Assembly: GCA_016617855.1 (NCBI GenBank)
Contig: JAECUM010000821.1
Span: 36,082 to 100,081, forward strand
Source of the DNA: Megalonaias nervosa
Lineage: Eukaryota; Mollusca; Bivalvia; Unionida; Unionidae
DNA length: 64,000 nucleotides
Reading direction: 5' to 3'
A program made the translations under genes and the position numbers. Positions 58,301 to 61,457 of the stretch are shown here, piece by piece. The notes below the pieces were generated by a model. That model searched no databases, had not been told where the DNA came from, and saw only the letters and a program-made list of their open reading frames with translations. Position 1 is the stretch's first letter. Each line of letters begins with the position of its first letter.

Positions 58301-60498
58301 TACATAGTTTTATCTTTTATGCCGTAAATCTGTATTTTAAGTGTAATTTTCATAAGACGGCAAAATCATAAGGGTTGGCAGGTCTGCTATGCTATAAAAT
58401 GTTTAATAATTCATTAGCCCCTAATCCTGAGTGTGCTGGAAATTAATTACATGAATTAATGCATTTTTCTGGTTACTAAATTTCTCTATATTTCATTTAT
58501 AATAACCATTATAGCAATCACTTGCCCAATTAATGCACTATATTCAATTTGTTGTTGTTGTTGTTGTGGGGCTTAACGCCATTTTTCAGCACACGATAGG
58601 CTATACATGGCGGCCAGTATTAATGGTGGAGGAAGAAACCGGGAAATCCCCGGAAAGAACCACCGACCCACGAGAATATTCAATTTGTACAAATTCACAA
58701 AAATTCCATCTAACATCAAAAGGGGCAATAACTCTCACAAACACTGTTGATTGACAGTAATTTGTGAAAATGTATATATTCAAATGATGATCATAACATT
58801 TACTAATATTCACAGTAATCCACTGAAATCCGTATAACTACCTGCATACACAAAAAAATGTCAAAATACCTAAACAAAACTTGTGGTAGCAAAGTGATTT
58901 TGTATATATGCACATTTTCAAGTGATGACCATAATATTTAAGAAGTTTTCAAAACTATTCAATGATAAATGCAAGACTAGTTAAGCTAAGACAAGTGAAT
59001 CATACACTACTTGAACAAATAAGACAAAAAGGGCAACAACTCTGAAAGGATTGTACCAGGCAATATTAAGTTACAAAAAAAATAGGGAAATGCCTCGAAC
59101 AAGACTACCATACACTACAATGAGCTCAAATGACAAAATTTGCACAAACACTAACAAAATGACAGGAATAAGGTGATGTCTCAATATGCTCATCATAAGG
59201 GGATGACTATAACATTTGCCAAAAGTTCATGGCAATCCTTCACAAAACTACAGAACTAGCTGCATTAACAAGATTGTATGCCAGACTGATTAATGGATGG
59301 ACACAAGGATTATATCATATTATAGGGTGGTCAGTTTTTAATGTCACTTTTAACACATTACTGGCTATATCATTCTGATGAAATGGGAGATATGTGCCTA
59401 TTTAAGGGCACATCAAGGCTGACTCACACTACTCTGGTCTTGTTATCAAACCCATTATCCTTTGATTGCAAGTCTAATGAAAATGTCATGAGTGAGAAGA
59501 GGTGATGCCAAATCAATATTTAAAGGGGACAAGTGTTTATCGTGCGACAATGACTTGCCAGCCAATGCAATACGGTGTATATAGATTATTCATGCAAACA
59601 TAAGTGACAGATTCCACAACCATTAGATTTTTAATTCATTCACTATGTTTTAGCCAAACACTTTTCCTAAAAATGTCAGTGACATGCCACAGTTGGGTAA
59701 TGATCACATGGAGACTTTGAATGGCCATTACCGTCCAACAAGACATACCGGAATTTGACCAAAACAAAGCTGTGGTGCAGGCATAGTGTGTACACTCTTA
59801 ATGAACTTATGAGAATAAATTTTGCTGGTGTTTAAATAAAGACTCTGATCTGATGCCTGCAGTCAGGAGGGAAAATTAAAACATATATCTCTATTAATAA
59901 AACAATTAGAATGTGGTCATCAGATTAACGAGCTTTAAGTGAGTGGATATACCACAGTGCAAATATGGCAATGTCATAAGCATTCTGTGTAAAAAAGTTT
60001 TGTTTAAAAAAAAAAAAGTGCAGGGAAATCTGTAGCAATTCATAGGGTAAACTGTGCAGCTAACATGTGATGGAGTGGTTGAAACAAGATTTTTTTAAAA
60101 AATAAATAGATATTACAAACAGCAGATTCATTTGTGTCCAAGTCCATCTAAATGTCTGGTTACATTCAGAAAAATGTATGGATCCCTGAAAACACATGGA
60201 CAAACATATAATAGTGGGTGCATGCTCATATTAAATTTGTTATGGTGTAATTTTTTGTCAATTACATCATCTGGTAATTTTCTCATACACTGTATTTTCT
60301 CAAAAATGTATGTCAGAAAATTGTTGTTAAATGATAATGACCTCGTATGCTGCACCCAGGTCCCTAAATCTATCTTCTGCATCTGGATCATCCTTGTTTT
60401 TATCTGGATGCATCTCTCTCGCCAGTTTTCTGTAAGATTTTTTAATCTGGTTTGTTGTGGCACTCCGTGGTACTCCCAGAATTTTGTAAAAATCCCTC
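5075..60498 (-). CDS. DNAJB11: DNAJB11/ERdj3-like ER co-chaperone (exons 2-10, exon 1 missing)
   Basis: Spliced gene read as complement(join(5075..5139, 8446..8605, 26461..26572, 32507..32564, 41678..41760, 49227..49369, 53324..53453, 57124..57215, 60342..60498)). The nine exons total 1000 nt, with intron phases that join without a stop, giving about 332 residues; with a signal peptide this matches the usual length of about 358. Order: J-domain with the HPD motif, short G/F linker, substrate-binding domain with the ERdj3-type Cys pairs (CNC and CDDC), second beta-sandwich domain, and a C-terminus ending in NGLQGY. ERdj3 is a lumenal ER Hsp40 that delivers unfolded clients to BiP/HSPA5 and stimulates its ATPase. 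All introns are GT-AG; the exon 2 donor (gtcatt) and exon 9 donor (gtttgt) are weak. The first exon, carrying ATG and signal peptide, was not recognised at 60.5-64 kb and may lie beyond the window. Confidence 0.95.
5640..6065. repeat. Minisatellite, about 58 bp x 7-8 (intron 9)
   Basis: Units contain GGACTACTGCCATTACAGGG followed by ATAACCAGGCAAACAATTC. Copies differ by substitutions and small indels. Confidence 0.8.
6175..6630. repeat. Minisatellite, 15-18 bp unit (intron 9)
   Basis: Dense array of ACAATGACAACCAGCCACT-type units. It keeps open frames on both strands encoding low-complexity peptides, which I treat as a repeat artefact. Confidence 0.85.
7225..7680. repeat. Minisatellite, about 43 bp unit (intron 9)
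   Basis: Units read CTCAATCTAATGATACTGGT then ACAACCTGACATTACTGTACAG. One unit near 7370-7400 is inverted relative to its neighbours, making a local palindrome. Confidence 0.75.
7860..8460. repeat. Minisatellite derived from the 3' end and donor of DNAJB11 exon 9
   Basis: Nine to ten diverged copies of a roughly 60-bp unit. Read on the minus strand, each unit resembles the last exon 9 codons (GACTTTCCTAAAGGA region), then a GTTTGTAT donor-like sequence, then about 15 intron bases. The copy at 8446-8500 is the real exon end. Other copies carry in-frame stops or substitutions, so they are not functional exon. Confidence 0.8.
8446..8605 (-). CDS. DNAJB11: DNAJB11 exon 9: second beta domain, C-terminal part
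   Basis: 160 bp between acceptor TTACAG and donor gtttgt. It encodes [11 protein letters not shown], then [16 protein letters not shown]. The final 45 or so bases and the donor have been tandemly copied into intron 9. I placed the donor after the fifth codon following SDQEK because that gives the right phase for exon 10. Confidence 0.93.
8606..9994. other. Intron 8 left of the Polinton
   Basis: AT-rich intron sequence without a recognisable gene. A stretch at about 9780-9895 (GTGGTCTCTCAAGACAGG and variants) looks like the end of an old transposon. Nothing else is supportable. Confidence 0.5.
9995..10044. repeat. 50-bp direct repeat flanking the Polinton (left copy)
   Basis: Nearly identical to 24357-24406. 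Both copies run from an ACTGGA/ATTGGA to the next ATTGGA exactly 50 bp on. The simplest reading is a pre-existing two-copy tandem repeat, with the element inserted at the ATTGGA between copies. Confidence 0.75.
10045..10050. repeat. Target site duplication ATTGGA (left)
   Basis: Identical to 24357-24362 immediately outside the opposite end. Six base pairs is the usual Polinton target duplication. The cut could be shifted by one base, because TATTGG fits too. Confidence 0.8.
10051..10338. repeat. Left terminal inverted repeat
   Basis: Pairs with 24066-24356 reversed, with about 15 differences by eye over 280 bp, nearly all transitions. The outer end reads GCAGCAGAGAGGGT. The inner end (10311-10329) reads TTTCACCCTCTCTGCTGCT, so the repeat is itself bounded by inverted 15-mers. 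Confidence 0.92.
10334..11002 (-). CDS. Polinton packaging ATPase (FtsK/HerA, A32-like)
   Basis: 222 residues from ATG at 11002, just inside the left inverted repeat. The open frame extends further upstream, but that part overlaps the divergent PLA2 gene and does not look coding. Walker A is at residues 31-38 (GPSGSGKM) and a Walker B-like LVVHDD ends at about residue 115. Downstream, [13 protein letters not shown] matches the sensor region of Polinton and poxvirus A32-type DNA-packaging ATPases. These pump genomic DNA into the capsid. The last Walker A residue is Met where Thr or Ser coordinates magnesium, so the enzyme may be dead although the frame is open. Confidence 0.85.
   Translation of the reverse strand: MDIIDFSATQKQEPVKHHPALPNSIRMIIIGPSGSGKMQLLLNLIMRWLKWDKLYLVAPSVDGQRCYEVLKDFNENAKLLDEDGNDIIDFITSIDEAPSVDDLDGLINNLVVHDDIMLDKQSNPARVFSRGRHKNTDVIYFTQRYSQIPKVIRDSCNILVVFNGVDNHTLQHIYYTWCSGDMDMIKFKNFFSKAQATLFGFITINLHDPRLRYRNGLDKIFG
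11016..11552 (+). pseudogene. Zinc-ribbon plus parvovirus-type phospholipase A2 protein
   Basis: 179 codons from an ATG 14 bp from the divergent ATPase start. The N-terminus has a four-cysteine ribbon (C5, C8, C37, C40) resembling the DUF5679 type. Residues 86-95 ([10 protein letters not shown]) are the calcium-binding loop of the secreted/parvoviral PLA2 fold. The catalytic His-Asp pair is present at codons 124-125 (CHVHD). In parvoviruses this lipase breaches the endosome during entry; comparable domains occur in adintoviruses. Two in-frame TGA codons, at 11313-11315 and 11325-11327, fall between loop and active site; the frame is otherwise open to TAA at 11550. The integrase gene follows 16 bp later on the same strand. 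Confidence 0.8.
11569..12531 (+). pseudogene. Polinton integrase (retroviral-type, rve fold)
   Basis: Starts at the ATG at 11569 ([10 protein letters not shown]), typical for Polinton integrases. The core follows, with [19 protein letters not shown], then the second catalytic Asp in VDPGKEF and the Glu in AIVE before FNRTL. A C-terminal chromo/SH3-like segment ([13 protein letters not shown]) ends at TAA 12529-12531. Integrase inserts the element and produces the 6-bp duplication. Damage: a frameshift near 11595-11605, stops at 11925 (TAA), 12075 (TGA) and 12267 (TGA), and a one-base expansion in the A8 run at 12348-12355. The position of the first catalytic Asp reads Asn (HQANIF). The 3' end overlaps the convergent polymerase gene by about 12 bp. 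Confidence 0.88.
12520..15530 (-). pseudogene. Fused family B DNA polymerase - SF1 helicase - HNH-like nuclease
   Basis: One reading frame runs from about 15530 to 12790 and, after a one-base slip, to TGA 12520-12522. Numbering from the Met at 15431: polymerase motif A VDMVACYP with Asp at 238, a motif B-like GKFTQGG at 383-389, and motif C AMDS near 480. Walker A GPGGSGKT is at 555-562 and Walker B IIIWDE near 630, then helicase motifs V/VI ([10 protein letters not shown] and YLAVSRVR). Last comes an HNH-like Cys module (HCASCN, FTVDR, GHTRENV, CLECN). Family B polymerase copies Polinton DNA; an attached SF1 helicase would unwind template. In-frame stops are at 14985, 14814, 14181, 13929, 13104 and 12918, with a slip in the T7 run at 12774-12780. 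The usual N-terminal exonuclease is not visible, and the frame meets foreign-looking sequence above 15530. Confidence 0.85.
15531..15726. other. Unassigned spacer above the polymerase frame
   Basis: No recognisable domain on either strand. It separates the polymerase 5' end from the AT-rich satellite and may be part of one insertion with it. Confidence 0.4.
15727..16520. repeat. AT-rich satellite, TTCAGAAATATAT units, inside the Polinton
   Basis: About 800 bp of variable-length units built on ATTCAGAAATATATTTTTAT, with blocks of TTTATTTA. Open frames here are repeat artefacts. It lies between the minus-strand polymerase 5' end and the plus-strand small ORF, where the two genes' promoters would be expected. 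Confidence 0.85.
16537..17011 (+). pseudogene. Small acidic protein of unknown function
   Basis: ATG at 16537 opens a 46-residue frame ([19 protein letters not shown]...) closed by TGA. The continuation reads on for another stretch before shifting frame near 16770, then runs to TAA 17009-17011. The second part is helical ([13 protein letters not shown], then [17 protein letters not shown]) with a strongly acidic, Cys-containing tail. I do not recognise a family. Its place, divergent from the polymerase and convergent with the virion block, fits a small early or regulatory gene, but that is inference. It could also be two unrelated short frames. Confidence 0.4.
17167..18558 (-). pseudogene. 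Penton-like minor capsid protein
   Basis: About 463 codons. The ATG at 18556-18558 is in frame with the body; a TAG at 18544 and a TAA at 18325 interrupt it. The N-terminal part has [12 protein letters not shown] and a GSYQIEQIN segment. The C-terminal part has [20 protein letters not shown] and [19 protein letters not shown] near the end. This layout is that of the single-jelly-roll minor capsid (penton-type) protein of adintovirus-like Polintons. Such a protein would occupy capsid vertices. It is the last gene of the minus-strand virion block. Assignment rests on motif recognition from family knowledge; 'uncharacterised Polinton virion protein' is the fallback. Confidence 0.65.
18575..19045 (-). 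pseudogene. Polinton membrane protein with C-terminal DGxISDEEF helix
   Basis: 157 codons from ATG 19045, which starts 11 bp after the fibre-like stop. An amphipathic N-terminus ([12 protein letters not shown]) is followed by two hydrophobic segments ([17 protein letters not shown] and [19 protein letters not shown]), a Lys-rich stretch and the tail [13 protein letters not shown] tail of that kind is common in a small Polinton/adintovirus protein of unknown function. A TGA at 18944-18946 precedes the membrane segments and a TAG at 18695-18697 precedes the tail; both parts stay in one frame. A virion or host-membrane role is inference. Confidence 0.6.
19056..20046 (-). pseudogene. Fibre-like virion protein
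   Basis: ATG at 20046 begins [12 protein letters not shown]. Residues 95-145 include [32 protein letters not shown] wording ([25 protein letters not shown]), a signature of phage and virus tail-fibre shafts. The distal part continues in two other frames, with [17 protein letters not shown] and then a beta-rich end ([22 protein letters not shown]) stopping at TGA 19056. There are two frameshifts, near 19500 and 19400. By analogy it would be the receptor-binding spike. It lies 7 bp from the protease stop and 10 bp from the membrane-protein start, so the block is tightly packed. Confidence 0.7.
20054..20537 (-). pseudogene. Adenain-type cysteine protease (Ulp1/C5-like)
   Basis: Contains the catalytic His in GTHWVAY (residue 66 from 20537) and the acidic partner in YFDSHG (residue 81). 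After an A7-run frameshift near 20185, it has the catalytic Cys in [10 protein letters not shown], ending at TAA 20054-20056. [11 protein letters not shown] near the N-terminus is also typical of Polinton proteases. These enzymes mature virion proteins, as adenovirus protease does. No ATG is evident at the start; the frame opens with TTG at 20537 after a TGA, so the true start is probably mutated. It lies between the pX-like and fibre-like genes. Confidence 0.85.
20551..20933 (-). pseudogene. pX-like minor virion protein
   Basis: The first half has the Polinton pattern [32 protein letters not shown] and [11 protein letters not shown] frame change near 20745 then leads to a glycine/alanine-rich hydrophobic segment ([20 protein letters not shown]) and a basic end closing at TGA 20551-20553. 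This is the arrangement of the small membrane-active or DNA-condensing core proteins likened to adenovirus pX/pVI. A TAG at 20886-20888 and the frameshift disable it, and no ATG is left at the 5' end. Confidence 0.65.
21066..21079. repeat. LINE target site duplication (left)
   Basis: AACATTGTTTTATC, identical to 22227-22240. In the unbroken capsid gene this was a single copy encoding part of its C-terminal region. Confidence 0.85.
21080..22226 (+). mobile_element. 5'-truncated LINE inserted in the capsid gene
   Basis: Encodes the C-terminal part of a non-LTR retrotransposon ORF2 (L1/Tx1-like), with [28 protein letters not shown] in another frame and, at 21338-21952, [14 protein letters not shown] and [18 protein letters not shown]. 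The last is the Cys-x2-Cys...His...Cys knuckle after the reverse transcriptase. The 3' end is an A-rich tail at 22211-22227. The 14-bp sequence AACATTGTTTTATC occurs on both sides (21066-21079 and 22227-22240), an ordinary LINE target duplication. The RT and endonuclease domains are absent. Confidence 0.85.
22227..22240. repeat. LINE target site duplication (right)
   Basis: AACATTGTTTTATC directly after the A-rich LINE tail, matching 21066-21079. Confidence 0.85.
23214..24049 (-). pseudogene. N-terminal virion/scaffold-like Polinton protein
   Basis: First gene inside the right inverted repeat, with ATG at 24049 about 14 bp from the repeat. It begins [13 protein letters not shown]; a TGA at 24008 and frame changes follow. 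The next part reads [20 protein letters not shown], a coiled-coil segment common to Polinton proteins upstream of the capsid gene. A Pro-rich stretch ([14 protein letters not shown]) follows, then [19 protein letters not shown] and a Lys/Gln-rich tail ending in TGA 23214-23216, overlapping the capsid start. At least three frameshifts plus stops. A structural or scaffolding role is inferred from position only. Confidence 0.55.
24066..24356. repeat. Right terminal inverted repeat
   Basis: Inverted match to 10051-10338. Inner boundary AGCAGCAGAGAGGGT (24076-24090) and outer boundary ACCCTCTCTGCTGCT (24342-24356) are again complementary, as in the left copy. Confidence 0.92.
24357..24362. repeat. 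Target site duplication ATTGGA (right)
   Basis: Matches 10045-10050. It is also the first six bases of the right-hand copy of the 50-bp flanking repeat. Confidence 0.8.
24363..25190. other. Intron 8 right of the Polinton, no gene seen
   Basis: Contains the remaining part of the 50-bp flank repeat, an imperfect AGT triplet run near 24645-24690 and a weak repeat of AGTATTCTTTTAAAGTTT at 24780-25020. No coding potential recognised. Confidence 0.5.
25205..26290. repeat. Minisatellite, 37-45 bp x about 28 (intron 8)
   Basis: Units follow AGAGTTTTCAAGGCTGCAGG then CAAGTCTTTATGCTGTT. The first five copies (25205-25410) are a homogeneous 49-bp subfamily with CAAGGTTGCTGGGCAGGTCT. It ends about 170 bp from the exon 8 donor. 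Confidence 0.88.
26461..26572 (-). CDS. DNAJB11: DNAJB11 exon 8: second beta domain
   Basis: 112 bp between acceptor TTTCAG and donor gtgaga. It encodes [16 protein letters not shown] and ends in THLDGHK. The 17.9-kb intron that follows contains the Polinton element. Confidence 0.94.
26930..27440 (-). mobile_element. 3' end of a CR1/L2/Jockey-like LINE
   Basis: Encodes [20 protein letters not shown] and [12 protein letters not shown], the C-terminal end of ORF2 in this group. A second copy is at 63650-64000, with more of the upstream part (LHWL-type and YLSDLTHVYTPARYLRSSSD). Both lack an intact ORF. Confidence 0.75.
27441..28380. other. Intron 7 DNA between LINE pieces
   Basis: I see no domain on either strand. 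It may be an insertion separating two pieces of one LINE, or the pieces may be unrelated copies. Confidence 0.35.
28385..29075 (-). mobile_element. LINE reverse transcriptase fragment
   Basis: Contains the RT catalytic box YADDTQIY followed by [18 protein letters not shown], and upstream [18 protein letters not shown]. These are RT domains 3-5 of a non-LTR element of the CR1/L2/Jockey type. Frames are broken. Confidence 0.8.
29076..29360 (-). repeat. 48-bp tandem repeat inside the LINE RT sequence
   Basis: Five to six copies of a unit running GTCAAGGAGTAATATATCAT then GGTCTATTGTTTTAAATGCC. On the minus strand each encodes the RT stretch [11 protein letters not shown], and 48 is a multiple of 3, so copies add whole RT segments in frame. 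One copy has a 3-bp deletion. Confidence 0.8.
29361..30980. other. Intron 7, no gene seen
   Basis: Unique-looking AT-rich intron sequence. No domain, clear repeat or RNA gene recognised. Confidence 0.45.
30985..31300 (-). mobile_element. tRNA-derived SINE, family 2
   Basis: On the minus strand it starts with a tRNA-like head: A-box-like TGGCCTAAGTGGTTAGAGC and B box GGGTTCAAACCCC. The body matches 42391-42685 closely (GTGATGTCTAGCACTG region and CCCAGTCACATTATCCTGAC). Confidence 0.75.
31305..32270. repeat. Long tandem repeat, about 140 bp x 6 (intron 7)
   Basis: Units contain AAGCTCAGCCAATCAGATGC, CTCATTAATATGCATGGAT and TATTCCAAGTTTGATCAAAA. It starts about 240 bp below the exon 7 donor. 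Confidence 0.75.
32507..32564 (-). CDS. DNAJB11: DNAJB11 exon 7: hinge between beta domains
   Basis: 58 bp between acceptor GAACAG and donor gtaagt. It encodes [19 protein letters not shown], a clear match to the GEPGDL hinge of DnaJ proteins. Confidence 0.92.
32800..34170. repeat. Repeat of the ATAAAGGCAAGGTCACTT type split by about 1 kb of other DNA
   Basis: Related units (CCATAAAAGTGAACAGTAAT, ATAAAGG, GTCACTTGATACTGGG) occur at 32806-32870 and 33955-34170. The 1.08 kb between them starts GGGTTCATACACCTTTGG and ends with Thr-free AT-rich sequence around TTTTCAAGTAATTTTCAATT. It looks like an inserted transposon, but I could not define its ends. Confidence 0.4.
34670..34940. mobile_element. 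Partial copy of the CAGACCTGCCAACCCT-ended transposon
   Basis: Matches the right-hand 270 bp of the complete copy at 57581-58386, ending in GGATTGGCAGGTCTG. The left end was not found. Confidence 0.55.
35225..35755. repeat. Minisatellite, 45-59 bp x about 10 (intron 6)
   Basis: Each unit has TTATAGACATATAAACAAAG then AATGAATATCACTATAT and a T-run of variable length. Confidence 0.88.
36655..36810. repeat. Tandem repeat, 60 bp x 2.5
   Basis: TATGGAATCACCCTATACAG then CATGTATGGTCGTGTTATAA occurs twice identically and once degraded. A G14 run lies nearby at 36429-36442. Confidence 0.8.
36900..38435. repeat. 40-bp minisatellite, about 37 copies, related to the start of intron 6
   Basis: Units of TTCTGTTATATTCTGTGTAC then TATAAGAAGGACTACTGTA. 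Subfamilies differ (GAAAGAATACAGCA and GAAGTACTACTGCG variants) and form higher-order pairs. Beyond the transposon at 38436-41638, the last partial unit (TATTTCTGTTACATTTTCTG, from 41638) lies within 40 bp of the exon 6 donor. Confidence 0.88.
38436..41638. mobile_element. TA-flanked pogo/mariner-like transposon, copy A
   Basis: The left end TACAGTGTGACGTTGCTATA and right end GTTATAGTGGGGTCACAATG...TGTA form imperfect inverted repeats within TA. The interior matches copy B (51383-52845) over about 1.5 kb, but A carries a second element at 39961-41383. No intact transposase. The superfamily call rests on the TA target and end sequence only. Confidence 0.65.
39961..41383. mobile_element. Nested transposon with CTGCCAACCCT-type ends
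   Basis: Inserted in copy A: copy B reads straight through the site. Ends CTGAGCTGCCAGCCCTCC and AGGGTTGACAGGTCTG are degenerate forms of the 16-bp ends seen at 57581-58386. Flanks GGTTAT and GATTAT fit a 6-bp target duplication with one change. No coding sequence recognised. A third, partial copy starts near 46829. Confidence 0.65.
41678..41760 (-). CDS. DNAJB11: DNAJB11 exon 6: beta-domain strand segment
   Basis: 83 bp between acceptor TTTCAG and donor gtaagt. It encodes [14 protein letters not shown], the typical Hsp40 'EIPPG..dG' segment. The intron sequence just beyond this donor resembles the 40-bp satellite unit at 36.9-38.4 kb. Confidence 0.93.
41787..41970 (+). mobile_element. tRNA-derived SINE, family 1
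   Basis: Head with A-box-like TGCAGTGGTTAGTGTGTTGG and B box GGTTCAAATCC, followed by GTGTCCTTGGGCAAGGAACT, the conserved central segment shared by V/Deu-type SINEs. Inverted relatives are at 53745-53905 and 59335-59480. Confidence 0.8.
42310..42960. repeat. Diverged tandem repeat, about 150 bp, with SINE insertion (intron 5)
   Basis: Units share GATTGGCACCATTTTCATTT, GGACCAACCAGAC and TTTTCAAGATGGC. A related block lies at 47100-47780. Confidence 0.6.
42391..42685 (-). mobile_element. tRNA-derived SINE, family 2 (second copy)
   Basis: Same body and head as 30985-31300, with more mutations in the tRNA-like part. Confidence 0.7.
43749..43778. repeat. Short TTAGGA tandem run
   Basis: Four to five hexamers of TTAGGA. 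One base off the animal telomere hexamer TTAGGG; probably a simple microsatellite. Confidence 0.7.
46287..46328. repeat. TA microsatellite
   Basis: About 40 bp of perfect alternating TA. Confidence 0.9.
46488..46640. repeat. Minisatellite, 37 bp x 4
   Basis: Units TGAAAATACCCATTATAGGG then TATATATATTGCAATG, nearly identical; within each, CCCATTATAGGG is close to palindromic. Confidence 0.9.
47100..47780. repeat. Diverged tandem repeat, about 150 bp (intron 5)
   Basis: Same family as 42310-42960, with CAGATCAGCACCATTT, ACCAACTAGACAG and AACAAGATTTTCAAGATGGC elements. Confidence 0.6.
48296..48487. mobile_element. hAT-like MITE
   Basis: 192 bp with ends CAGGGGTCGGCAACCTACGG and TAGGTTGCTGACACCCCTG, which are inverted repeats of the hAT/Charlie type. 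The flanking 8-mers CTCCAGAG and TCCCAGAG match at six of eight bases, as expected for an old 8-bp target duplication. Confidence 0.8.
48625..48945. repeat. Minisatellite, 31 bp x 10 (intron 5)
   Basis: Units TAAGTGTACACCCATAAAAC then TAGCATACACC, highly homogeneous. About 280 bp below the exon 5 donor. Confidence 0.9.
49227..49369 (-). CDS. DNAJB11: DNAJB11 exon 5: Cys-containing insert
   Basis: 143 bp between acceptor TTGCAG and donor gtgagt. It contains RKCNCRTEM and VCDDCPN, the two cysteine pairs that distinguish ERdj3 from other class-B DnaJ proteins, plus QLGPGRFQM. Confidence 0.95.
49735..50175. repeat. Minisatellite, about 21 bp (intron 4)
   Basis: Degenerate units of AATATAATGTTATACCAATC. 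Open frames here encode YNI-rich peptides that are repeat artefacts. Confidence 0.8.
51190..53330. repeat. Minisatellite derived from the exon 4 donor, split by a transposon
   Basis: Units of 45-49 bp. On the minus strand each reads like the exon 4 end and donor (TTTATTGAAGTAAGGTCAT) followed by about 30 intron bases (TACCTTGAAACAAAAGACCC). Ten to eleven copies lie at 52846-53323, abutting the real donor at 53323, and about four at 51190-51382. The transposon at 51383-52845 separates the two blocks. Confidence 0.85.
51383..52845. mobile_element. TA-flanked pogo/mariner-like transposon, copy B
   Basis: 1.46 kb between TACAATGTGACCCTATGACA and GCTATAGTGGAGTCACACTGTA-type ends, inserted within the intron 4 minisatellite. 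Matches copy A outside A's nested element. No intact transposase. Confidence 0.7.
53324..53453 (-). CDS. DNAJB11: DNAJB11 exon 4: linker and first beta domain
   Basis: 130 bp between acceptor TTTCAG and a strong donor, GAA|gtaag. It encodes [11 protein letters not shown] and then [14 protein letters not shown], characteristic of class-B Hsp40 substrate-binding domains. The last dozen bases plus the donor are the parent of the minisatellite that fills the start of intron 4. Confidence 0.94.
53745..53905 (-). mobile_element. tRNA-derived SINE, family 1 (inverted copy)
   Basis: Minus strand carries GGCAGCTCAGATGGTGGGCA, a degraded B box and the central GTGTGTCCTTGGGAAAAGCA. Diverged relative of 41787-41970. 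Confidence 0.65.
55745..56250. repeat. Minisatellite, about 51 bp x 10 (intron 3)
   Basis: Units GCCCTATCTATAGACAGAGA then TGGCATAATAGTATAAAATA. Shorter, diverged relatives occur at 53930-54180. Confidence 0.88.
57124..57215 (-). CDS. DNAJB11: DNAJB11 exon 3: end of J-domain and start of linker
   Basis: 92 bp between acceptor CTACAG and donor gtactg. It reads [19 protein letters not shown] and continues into the Gly/Phe-type linker. The frame joins exons 2 and 4 exactly. Confidence 0.93.
57580..58386. mobile_element. Complete non-autonomous transposon with perfect 16-bp inverted ends
   Basis: Ends CAGACCTGCCAACCCT (57581-57596) and AGGGTTGGCAGGTCTG (58371-58386) are exact complements. CTATGC flanks both sides (57575-57580 and 58387-58392), a 6-bp target duplication. 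806 bp, with no transposase seen. It defines the family to which 34670-34940, 39961-41383 and the fragment near 46829 belong. Confidence 0.85.
58548..58680 (-). mobile_element. SINE family 3, truncated
   Basis: GTT-repeat tail followed by GTGGGGCTTAACGCCATTTT, CAGCACACGATAGGCTATAC and GGAAGAAACCGGGAAATCCC. Identical core to 62583-62840 but lacks the tRNA-like head. Confidence 0.75.
59335..59480 (-). mobile_element. tRNA-derived SINE, family 1 (old copy)
   Basis: Diverged relative of 53745-53905, sharing TTTTAACACATTACTGGCTA and the GGGCACATCAAGG region. Confidence 0.5.
60342..60498 (-). CDS. DNAJB11: DNAJB11 exon 2: J-domain
   Basis: 52 codons preceded by acceptor TTTTAG and followed by the weak donor gtcatt. 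It encodes helices II and III of a J-domain, with the HPD tripeptide in MHPDKN and the segment RDFYKILG at the start. HPD is the Hsp70-stimulating motif. The exon begins with one base of a split codon, so exon 1 must end in phase 2. Confidence 0.95.
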
Positions 60499-61379
60499 CT
60501 AAAACACAATAATCATAATAGAAAAATTACCATCAACAGTGTAAAAATTCAATTATTTTTCTTCAAAGTTACACAATTAAATGGTCATATTGTTACAATT
60601 TTGGTAACACCAAACATGTGTAACAAAAACGATGAAGATAAAAAGCTTAAAAATCTCAGTCCTATCTTTGTGACTCTTTGAAGACTTTTCCATGTAAATC
60701 TTAGGAAAATATAATTCTGTCCAATACTGTTTTCATAGTAATAAAATAAAAATTTTTGAACCATTGCTGTTTGCAATGAGACATACAAATATTCTACAAA
60801 AATGTTAATACAAGAAAACTTTCTGGTGCTGAACATGCCATGTTGTTGTGTATTTTGTGTGTTCAACTTTTAGTGCATGTCTGTAGATCCTATTTGTAGG
60901 AAAAGTTATAAATAGCTTGGATGCAAGCTTTAATTTCAATTTAAATAATAAGCCTATTTTCAAGTTTGGGGTAATTTCTGATTGTATAAGTCAGGTGGTT
61001 GAGAACTGCAATGTACAGTCCAAACCATTGATATTGACATCTCTTATATCGATAAGTCCTGGGCCAATGGTCTATTATCACCATCAAAGTTGTCATGTTT
61101 ATGTCGACATCAAGATAAAAAATAAATGTCTACATCGACAGAAGCCCGTGGTTTCAAATTGAACAAATTCTTTGTTTTCTAATTGATAAAGCCAAATTTT
61201 TTTTTAAACTGTGTTTCTGATTGGCTGACCATCTCTGTTGTTTGTTGCCAACCCACTTTTTCTTTTCTGGGTAAAAACTTTTATTAAAAAAAATCCCAAT
61301 ATCTATTTGTCCTTTGTGCATCTAACTGAGCCAGTTTTGACCAGTACTTCAAGCGCTTAGTATATTATATATACTAATC

Positions 61380-61457
<78 letters not shown>

